Positions 6,045 to 10,119 of a stretch of DNA of 10,119 nt are shown in pieces. Where the stretch lies: assembly GCA_044349205.1 (NCBI GenBank), contig JBIKRJ010000077.1, positions 1 to 10,119 of the forward strand, read 5' to 3'. The DNA is from UBA9547 sp044349205 (GTDB taxonomy: Bacteria > Bacteroidota > Bacteroidia > Cytophagales > UBA9547). The notes beneath the pieces were generated by a model that made no database searches, was not told where the DNA came from, and saw only the letters and a list, made by a program, of their open reading frames with translations. The translations under genes were made by a program, and so were the position numbers. How positions within the stretch are numbered: the first letter of the stretch is position 1; each line of letters opens with the position of its first letter.

Positions 6045-6075
6045 CAAAGATACTTATTTCGCTATTCCACGCAAA
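6045..6075 (-). promoter_or_regulatory. Consensus Bacteroidota promoter of the tRNA gene
   Basis: Read on the minus strand: TTTG (6075-6072), exactly 19 nt, then TATCTTTG (6052-6045). Both elements match the Bacteroidota primary-sigma consensus TTTG-N19-TAnnTTTG without mismatch. Initiation near 6038 would leave a 5' leader of roughly 12 nt before the mature tRNA. It lies in the 60-bp gap after the stop of the AlbA_2 gene, so the tRNA is likely transcribed independently. Confidence 0.85.
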
Positions 6076-6086
6076 AAATAGAACCG

Positions 6087-6746
6087 CTATAAAGTATAAA
6101 AATCGGTTTTTTCGGTACTTACTACTTTTACTACGCCCATTCGTACCAGATCAACTAATATTTTTTGTGCTCGCCACCGCCCAATATTGGCCAAACGGCA
6201 AAATTCTTTCAGTGTTACACGTGCTGTTTTTTCCAGATGCGAAAGCAATATCTTTTCGGCAGTGCCATAGGTAAGTTTACTGGCTTCGCCTGTGGCATCA
6301 CGGCGCATGACGTCCAGCATCACTTTACTGGCCAACAAACATTGGTCGTGCACGCGCAGGTAAGCCCACCATTTGCCTTGTTCGTCTTTGGCGCAATGTG
6401 GTTTTTGCTCACTTTGGGGTATTTCGGCAATCAAAATGTTTCGCCCCAAATATTCTTGTATTTCAAAACGGATTTGGATTTCAGGCTTACAATGCAAGGC
6501 GGCCGACATCTCCAACACATATTTTTCTTCTTCTGGCTGTATTTTGGCAGGCGAACCGTTGTCTTTAATGCCCACCAGCAGCACACCCCCTTTGGTATTG
6601 GCAAAGGCACTCAGTGTTTTGGCAATCTTTTGTGCACTTGTAATGGTTTGTTTAAAATCCAATCGTTCGCCCTCGCCTTTGGCGATCAATTCTTTTAATG
6701 AAAAGTGGCTATATCGGCTGTTGGGCATGGAAATATGTTTCGACAT
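6087..6746 (-). CDS. AlbA_2 (Schlafen-type) ATP-/nucleic-acid-binding domain protein with C-terminal winged helix
   Basis: In this 219-residue protein, residues ~17-145 form an AlbA_2 domain: LIAKGEGERLDFK (E25-K32), the signature AFANTKGGVLLVGIKDNG (47-64) and LIAEIPQSEQKPH. Residues ~161-217 look like a winged helix (TAEKILLSHLEKTARVTLKE, then IGRWRAQKILVDLVRMGVV). AlbA_2 domains occur in putative transcription regulators and in Schlafen proteins; here there is no ATPase or nuclease domain, so a DNA-binding regulator is plausible but unproven. The ATG at 6746 gives a short extension; an in-frame ATG at residue 7 is an alternative start. It is divergent from murI with a 173-bp gap and upstream of the tRNA on the same strand. 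Confidence 0.82.
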   Translation of the reverse strand: MSKHISMPNSRYSHFSLKELIAKGEGERLDFKQTITSAQKIAKTLSAFANTKGGVLLVGIKDNGSPAKIQPEEEKYVLEMSAALHCKPEIQIRFEIQEYLGRNILIAEIPQSEQKPHCAKDEQGKWWAYLRVHDQCLLASKVMLDVMRRDATGEASKLTYGTAEKILLSHLEKTARVTLKEFCRLANIGRWRAQKILVDLVRMGVVKVVSTEKTDFYTL

Positions 6747-6870
6747 TGTTCATTAAACAAATTAAAACATGTTTTGGATTTAAAAGAGGAAGAAAAAAAT
6801 CAAAATGTGTTGGGGCATCCTTTTTACATTCCAAAATATTGATTGCATACCCAAAGCCTTGCCTATATCG

Positions 6871-6901
6871 TTGTTAATTCCGCCTTTATATGCTATACTT
6901 G
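6871..6901 (+). promoter_or_regulatory. Predicted promoter of murI
   Basis: TTGT at 6871-6874, 19 nt, then TATACTTG at 6894-6901 (one mismatch to TAnnTTTG). Initiation would fall at about 6908, leaving a leader of ~12 nt before the ATG at 6920. This argues against the in-frame ATG at 6890, which lies upstream of the initiation point. Confidence 0.5.
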
Positions 6902-6919
6902 GTATTGTTTACGAATCAA

Positions 6920-7729
6920 ATGATTGAAGCAAACCAACCCATCGGAATTTTTGACAGTGGCATAGGAGGCCTTACGGTGGCCTATGCGGTGCGTCAAGCT
7001 TTGCCCAACGAGCAAATCATATATTTTGGCGATACTGCCCATTTGCCCTATGGCGACAAATCGACGGCGGCTATTCAGGCGTACTCGGTTAAAATTTGTG
7101 ATGTGCTTTTGAAGCAAAACTGCAAAGTGATACTGATTGCCTGCAATTCGGCCTCGGCAGCGGCTTACGAACTTGTAAAAGCTTATGTGGGTACTAAGGC
7201 TACCGTTATGAATGTGATAGACCCTGTCATTCAGTATTTGGCAGCACACCACAACGGTACTAGGGTAGGGCTCATAGGCACTCGTCGCACTATTAGCTCA
7301 AATATTTACAAAAAGCGTGTCGATGAACTCAATTTGCACATCGACCTTCAGTCTATGGCCACTCCTTTGTTGGCACCCATGATAGAGGAAGGATTTTTCA
7401 ACAACACCATCAAAACGGTTTTGGTCAACGAATATCTTTCGTCGGAAAAACTGAAAGGAATCCAATCCTTAATTTTGGGCTGTACGCATTACCCTCTCAT
7501 CAAAAAAGAGATTGATGCTTTTTATGAAGGTAAAGTGCAGGTAATAGACTCGAGCGAGATTGTGGCACTGGCTTTGAAACAGTTATTGACCGAAAAAGGC
7601 TGGTTGAATACCGAACCTAAGCCGGTCGACAAGTTTTTTGTGTCCGATTTCACGCGCTCTTTTGTCGAATCGACCAATATTTTTTTTCGTCAGAAGGTGC
7701 AATTGGAGTATTACCCTATTTGGGAGTGA
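6920..7729 (+). CDS. murI: Glutamate racemase MurI
   Basis: The 269-residue cytosolic racemase interconverts L- and D-glutamate and supplies D-Glu for peptidoglycan precursor synthesis. Motifs: PIGIFDSGIGGLTV at 7-20 (D12, S13), DTAHLPYGDK at 38-47, IACNSASAAAY with catalytic C75, PMIEEGFF at 153-160 and LGCTHYPLI with the second catalytic cysteine C188 and H190. All cofactor-independent two-cysteine features are intact. The start at 6920 (MIEANQPIGIF) fits the usual family N-terminus; an in-frame ATG at 6890 would add ten hydrophobic residues not expected in the family and would lie within or before the predicted promoter. rdgB follows on the same strand after a repeat-filled spacer. Confidence 0.96.
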   Translation: MIEANQPIGIFDSGIGGLTVAYAVRQALPNEQIIYFGDTAHLPYGDKSTAAIQAYSVKICDVLLKQNCKVILIACNSASAAAYELVKAYVGTKATVMNVIDPVIQYLAAHHNGTRVGLIGTRRTISSNIYKKRVDELNLHIDLQSMATPLLAPMIEEGFFNNTIKTVLVNEYLSSEKLKGIQSLILGCTHYPLIKKEIDAFYEGKVQVIDSSEIVALALKQLLTEKGWLNTEPKPVDKFFVSDFTRSFVESTNIFFRQKVQLEYYPIWE

Positions 7730-7818
7730 GATTCGGAGTTCGCAGTTCAGAGTTCGGAGTTTAGGGTTCGGAGTTTAGAGTTCAGAGTTTAGAGTTCAGA
7801 GTTTAGAGTTTAGAGTTT
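7728..7818. repeat. Tandem array of 13 heptamers (RGAGTTY) between murI and rdgB (array D)
   Basis: Twelve contiguous 7-bp units (7735-7818) have the consensus RGAGTTY, mainly AGAGTTT, AGAGTTC and GGAGTTY. They are preceded by a thirteenth, diverged unit (7728-7734) that begins inside the murI stop codon. Units become more uniform towards the right end, which finishes in T-rich sequence 15 bp before the rdgB ATG. There is no hairpin terminator, so read-through from murI into rdgB is possible. Confidence 0.95.
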
Positions 7819-7832
7819 TTTGTTCCTTTATT

Positions 7833-8414
7833 ATGGTGCTTTGTTTTGCTACTCAAAATCGACACAAGTTGCAGGAGATTCAGGCGATGCTTCCCGCAGG
7901 TATTACGTTGATGACGCCTGCCGAATTGGGTTGTATGGAGGAATTGCCCGAAACGCAGCTCACCTTGGAGGGAAATTCGGCGCAAAAAGCGGATTATCTT
8001 TTTGAAAACTACCAAGTAGATTGTTTTGCCGACGATACCGGATTGGAAATAGAAGCCTTGAACGGGGCTCCTGGAGTATTTTCAGCCATGTATGCCTGCA
8101 AGGAAAAGAATGCGGAGGCCAATATGAAGTTGGTATTGGAAAACTTACGCAATCAAAACAATCGAAAAGCAAGGTTTCGTACGGTCATTACCTTGGTACT
8201 AAATGGTCGAAAAGAAATATTTGAAGGAATATTGGAAGGGGAAATCTTGCAAAAACCAATAGGCACCCACGGATTTGGCTACGATCCTATATTTATGCCC
8301 AAGGGTTTTACCCAAACTTTAGCCGAAATGACGATGGAAGAAAAGAACAAAATCAGCCATCGCAGTCTTGCATTTAAAAAGCTCCGCGAATTTTTGGCAC
8401 CAATTGTTTCTTGA
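7833..8414 (+). CDS. rdgB: Non-canonical purine NTP pyrophosphatase, RdgB/HAM1 family
   Basis: This 193-residue cytosolic enzyme hydrolyses ITP, dITP and XTP to the monophosphate plus pyrophosphate, keeping deaminated purines out of nucleic acids. Motifs: FATQNRHKLQEI at 5-16 (family TxNxxKxxE), LTLEGNSAQKA, ADDTGLEIEAL at 66-76 with catalytic D68, GAPGVFSAMYA at 78-88, GFGYDPIF at 147-154 and SHRSLAFKKL at 175-184. Length is normal. In the usual GVYSARYAG segment the arginine is methionine (M86), a deviation at a normally conserved position. The ATG at 7833 gives the expected N-terminus. It is probably expressed with or shortly after murI across the heptamer array. Confidence 0.95.
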   Translation: MVLCFATQNRHKLQEIQAMLPAGITLMTPAELGCMEELPETQLTLEGNSAQKADYLFENYQVDCFADDTGLEIEALNGAPGVFSAMYACKEKNAEANMKLVLENLRNQNNRKARFRTVITLVLNGRKEIFEGILEGEILQKPIGTHGFGYDPIFMPKGFTQTLAEMTMEEKNKISHRSLAFKKLREFLAPIVS

Positions 8415-8467
8415 TTTTGTATTTATTGGGTAGATTTAAAATCTGCTCGATTTTGTAAAGTAAAAAA

Positions 8468-8980
8468 ATGATTGAGACGCTCGCAGATTTGTTTTCAGTT
8501 ACTGCCCTGAGCATGTTCAAGTTTTTCTTGGCGCCATTTTTGGGTGCAGAAGAAGGCTTGCATTTTTTCAGCACCTTTTGGGCTTGTGTAGTAGGCATGA
8601 ACTTGAGTGTGTTTGTGTTCTCTTTTTTTGGCGACAGCATCAAAGGCTTTATTATCAAAAAGTTTTATTCAAAAAACCGTAAGATATTTACTCCTACCAA
8701 CAGACGAATAGTCTCTATTTGGCAAAAATATGGTCTTTTTGGGGTGGCTTTGCTCACACCGCCCCTGCTCACACCGCCTGTGGGTACGCTTGTGGCTAGT
8801 GGTTTTGGCGAGGAAAAGAAAAAAATATTCCTCTACATGTTTATCAGCTCTATTCTTTGGGGATTGATATTGTGCTATGCCTCTTATGGTTTGAAAGAGG
8901 AAATAGAGGTAATAAAAGAATTTCTTTCGGTCGTCATTCGTTCAACGGCAAATTCCACCCAGCGCATTTTTATTTTGTAA
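8468..8980 (+). CDS. Small multi-pass membrane protein, DedA/small-multidrug-export-like
   Basis: The 170-residue protein has hydrophobic segments at ~12-25, 33-54, 88-113 and 119-141 and a basic cytosolic-type loop at 64-82. The segment KYGLFGVALLTPPLLTPPVGTLVASGFG, with its proline-rich turn between hydrophobic halves, looks like a re-entrant or transport-type motif as in VTT/DedA and small multidrug export proteins. The exact family is not certain, and no substrate can be inferred. It begins 53 nt after the rdgB stop on the same strand with an A-rich pre-start sequence (TAAAAAAATG), consistent with Bacteroidota translation initiation. It converges with the 8998 gene, leaving only 17 nt and no visible terminator hairpin. 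Confidence 0.75.
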   Translation: MIETLADLFSVTALSMFKFFLAPFLGAEEGLHFFSTFWACVVGMNLSVFVFSFFGDSIKGFIIKKFYSKNRKIFTPTNRRIVSIWQKYGLFGVALLTPPLLTPPVGTLVASGFGEEKKKIFLYMFISSILWGLILCYASYGLKEEIEVIKEFLSVVIRSTANSTQRIFIL

Positions 8981-8997
8981 GCACCAAATCCATAGGG

Positions 8998-9387
8998 TTA
9001 TTTTCTTTTGAACACCAGCGGTCCGCGGTTGCCTATGCTGTCTTGGTATTCGCCACGCAGTGTTTGGCCATCGTCCGAAATGTGCAGCAAATGAGTCCCC
9101 GTAGTGGCCCATCCAGGTATGGGCAAAGTCACAGTGACGTCTATCTTTATTTGGTTGCCGTTGCGCTTTCCAATGCCATGTTCCACCATAGGTTTTCCTT
9201 TGAATTCCAGGTAATGGCAGGTGTGCACTTCTCCTTCTTTTTCGGAAACAATTAGGAAGCAGTTTTGAAAACTCGTCGAATTGCTGTCGGACCACAAACC
9301 CGAAATACTACCCGAGTAGGGTGCCGACTGCCCCATAGCCGAAAAGAATGAAATGGAAAGGAGGAGAGAAGTGAAAATCATTTTCAT
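8998..9387 (-). CDS. Small secreted protein of unknown function, probable beta-sandwich/lipocalin-like
   Basis: The 129-residue protein has a signal peptide (residues 1-19, MKMIFTSLLLSISFFSAMG, cleavage before QS). The ~110-residue mature domain is strand-rich: it begins ISGLWSDSNSTSFQ, has a cysteine pair (C43 and C57) that could form a disulfide, and ends with HISDDGQTLRGEYQD and GPLVFKRK. The early GLW and late G-x-Y followed by FKR recall lipocalin-like periplasmic proteins, but I do not recognise a specific family. An ATG two codons downstream is an alternative start. It has its own predicted promoter and is divergent from the 9526 gene. Confidence 0.75.
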   Translation of the reverse strand: MKMIFTSLLLSISFFSAMGQSAPYSGSISGLWSDSNSTSFQNCFLIVSEKEGEVHTCHYLEFKGKPMVEHGIGKRNGNQIKIDVTVTLPIPGWATTGTHLLHISDDGQTLRGEYQDSIGNRGPLVFKRK

Positions 9388-9439
9388 AATAGGTGAATAT
9401 AATTTTATGTATAAACGGATTTTTGAACGGTACAGCAGG

Positions 9440-9447
9440 CAAATGTA
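9440..9447 (-). promoter_or_regulatory. Predicted -7 promoter element for the 8998-9387 gene
   Basis: TACATTTG on the minus strand is a perfect TAnnTTTG match about 53 nt upstream of the ATG. There is no good TTTG at the expected -33 distance; only GTTT is nearby. I see no comparable element facing the 9526 gene. Confidence 0.35.
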
Positions 9448-9525
9448 AAAGATGCAATTTATAGAAAACGGAATGTAAAGAACAGCTTGCCATATTCTGC
9501 ATTTTTGGGGAAAAATAAACTACAG

Positions 9526-9909
9526 ATGGAAGCAAAAAAGAGATTGGGGATTTGGATGGATCATTCTCGTGCCCACATTATTGAATACAACGGTCATCCT
9601 GAAGAAAAAGAGATAGTATATTCTTCTTTTACACCCAAAAGGAAAAGCGAAGTGTTGCATCGCAGTGAGTTTATCATGCACCACAAAGAACAAGGCGAGC
9701 AAGGTTCTTTTTATGAAAAAATAGGCGAGGTAATAAAGGATTACGACCAAGTGGTACTTTTTGGCCCTACCGATGCCAAGCTCGAGTTGATGAACATGAT
9801 AAAGCAAGACTCGCATTTCGACCATGTAAAAATAGAAGCATTGCCAGCCGACAAAATTACTACAAGCGAAAAATATGCCTTGTTGAACGAGTATTTCGCC
9901 AAAGCTTAG
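9526..9909 (+). CDS. Small conserved Bacteroidota protein of unknown function (possibly eRF1/host-attachment-like fold)
   Basis: The 127-residue soluble protein is rich in His, Lys and Glu, with no signal peptide. The N-terminus, KRLGIWMDHSRAHIIEY, has the pattern of a strand with an Asp, as in the first domain of bacterial archaeo-eukaryotic release-factor-like and 'host attachment' proteins. FIMHHKEQGEQGSFYEKIGEVIKDYDQVVLFGPTDAKLELMNMI (read in shorter parts) is a second conserved-looking block with the strand-turn VVLFGPTDAK. I recall similar short proteins in many Bacteroidota, all uncharacterised; the fold link is inference. The ATG at 9526 is preferred over an in-frame ATG at 9487 because family members begin near KKRLGIWMDHS. 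A terminator follows. Confidence 0.78.
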   Translation: MEAKKRLGIWMDHSRAHIIEYNGHPEEKEIVYSSFTPKRKSEVLHRSEFIMHHKEQGEQGSFYEKIGEVIKDYDQVVLFGPTDAKLELMNMIKQDSHFDHVKIEALPADKITTSEKYALLNEYFAKA

Positions 9910-9941
9910 CGATACTGAAAGGGCAAATGTTGCTTTTTACG

Positions 9942-9963
9942 ACAGAAATAACTTTCTGTTTTT
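9942..9963 (+). terminator. Rho-independent terminator after the 9526 gene
   Basis: A perfect 7-bp stem (ACAGAAA 9942-9948 with TTTCTGT 9953-9959, extendable by one G-U pair) has a 4-nt loop and is followed by TTTTCTT. It lies 33 nt after the stop codon. Confidence 0.75.
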
Positions 9964-10035
9964 CTTGAAGAGTTTTTTTAAAAAATTAGAAAATATATCT
10001 GTAAAATATATAAAATCAAGCACTTATCTGGTTTA

Positions 10036-10078
10036 TTTTTTTTTTTTTTGCAACGCTTTTGCAACGCTTTTGCAAAGC
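10036..10078. repeat. 14-T run followed by three 11-bp direct repeats
   Basis: A run of 14 T (10036-10049) leads into three tandem units of TTTTGCAACGC at 10046-10056, 10057-10067 and 10068-10078; the third is TTTTGCAAAGC. The 11-bp pitch is about one helical turn, placing each unit on the same DNA face. It is about 20 bp upstream of the possible gene start at 10101. Confidence 0.8.
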
Positions 10079-10100
10079 AAGTTGTTTCAATAAAAAAGCA

Positions 10101-10119
10101 ATGGGTGGCAAACCTAAAT
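10101..10119 (+). CDS. Possible start of a further gene, cut by the window edge
   Basis: An ATG at 10101 preceded by the A-rich AATAAAAAAGCA, typical of Bacteroidota starts, opens a frame reading MGGKPK before the window ends. Six codons are too few to identify a product or to be sure it is coding. Confidence 0.25.

Noticed and set aside
6165..6698. Rightward 177-codon open frame opposite the AlbA_2 gene
   Set aside because: The opposite strand has clear AlbA_2 motifs; the translated shadow is Cys/Phe/His-rich with no domain character.
8436..8448. AGATTTAAAATCT palindrome as a terminator after rdgB
   Set aside because: The stem is very AT-rich and only 6 bp, with no T-run directly after it.
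8756..8781. Duplicated LLTPP segment in the 8468-8980 membrane protein as a recent tandem duplication
   Set aside because: The repeat is short and fits a proline-rich turn common in such membrane families; no evidence for recent duplication.
8942..9295. Leftward 117-codon open frame
   Set aside because: It is a shadow of the secreted-protein gene 8998-9387, which has a signal peptide and coherent domain; the shadow has low-complexity composition and no recognisable features.

Overview
The window comes from a Bacteroidota chromosome, probably an environmental member of the Cytophagales/Chitinophagales/Saprospirales type. Three kinds of evidence support this. Several proteins belong to families known almost only from that phylum: the DUF4105/Lnb protein, the DUF4468-like protein, and the conserved proteins at 1763-2305, 3316-3789 and 9526-9909. 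Shine-Dalgarno sites are essentially absent, and starts are preceded by A-rich sequence. Promoters match the Bacteroidota primary sigma consensus (TTTG, about 19 nt, TAnnTTTG), most clearly at the tRNA gene, which has a perfect TTTG-N19-TATCTTTG.

Layout: 1-2305 is a rightward cluster holding the 3' part of an Lnb-type lipoprotein N-acyltransferase, an inositol-monophosphatase family enzyme coupled to it by an ATGA overlap, and a membrane-anchored protein of unknown role. It converges on a leftward calcineurin-type metallophosphoesterase (2366-3154). That gene is divergent from a small cytosolic conserved protein (3316-3789). Next comes a 324-bp spacer with five head-to-tail 23-bp repeats and degenerate inverted copies, then an AT-richer secreted DUF4468-like gene (4114-4596) and a convergent lipoprotein gene (4700-5398). 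A 554-bp non-coding region contains palindromes and short repeats and ends in the terminator of a leftward tRNA(CAU). Upstream of the tRNA is a leftward AlbA_2 plus winged-helix protein (6087-6746), divergent from murI (glutamate racemase). murI is followed by rdgB (ITP/XTP pyrophosphatase) across a 7-bp tandem repeat array. The last part has a membrane protein (8468-8980), a convergent small secreted protein (8998-9387), a small conserved protein with its own terminator (9526-9963) and perhaps the first codons of another gene at the right edge.

Functionally this is mostly core cell-envelope and housekeeping content (lipoprotein maturation, peptidoglycan D-Glu supply, nucleotide-pool cleaning, a tRNA) mixed with lineage-specific proteins of unknown function. 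I see no phage, insertion sequence, CRISPR array or recognisable defence system. The most unusual signal is in the spacers. Several carry 7-bp-periodic sequence of different consensus that abuts or includes stop and start codons, and one carries a 23-bp direct repeat array next to a possibly acquired gene.
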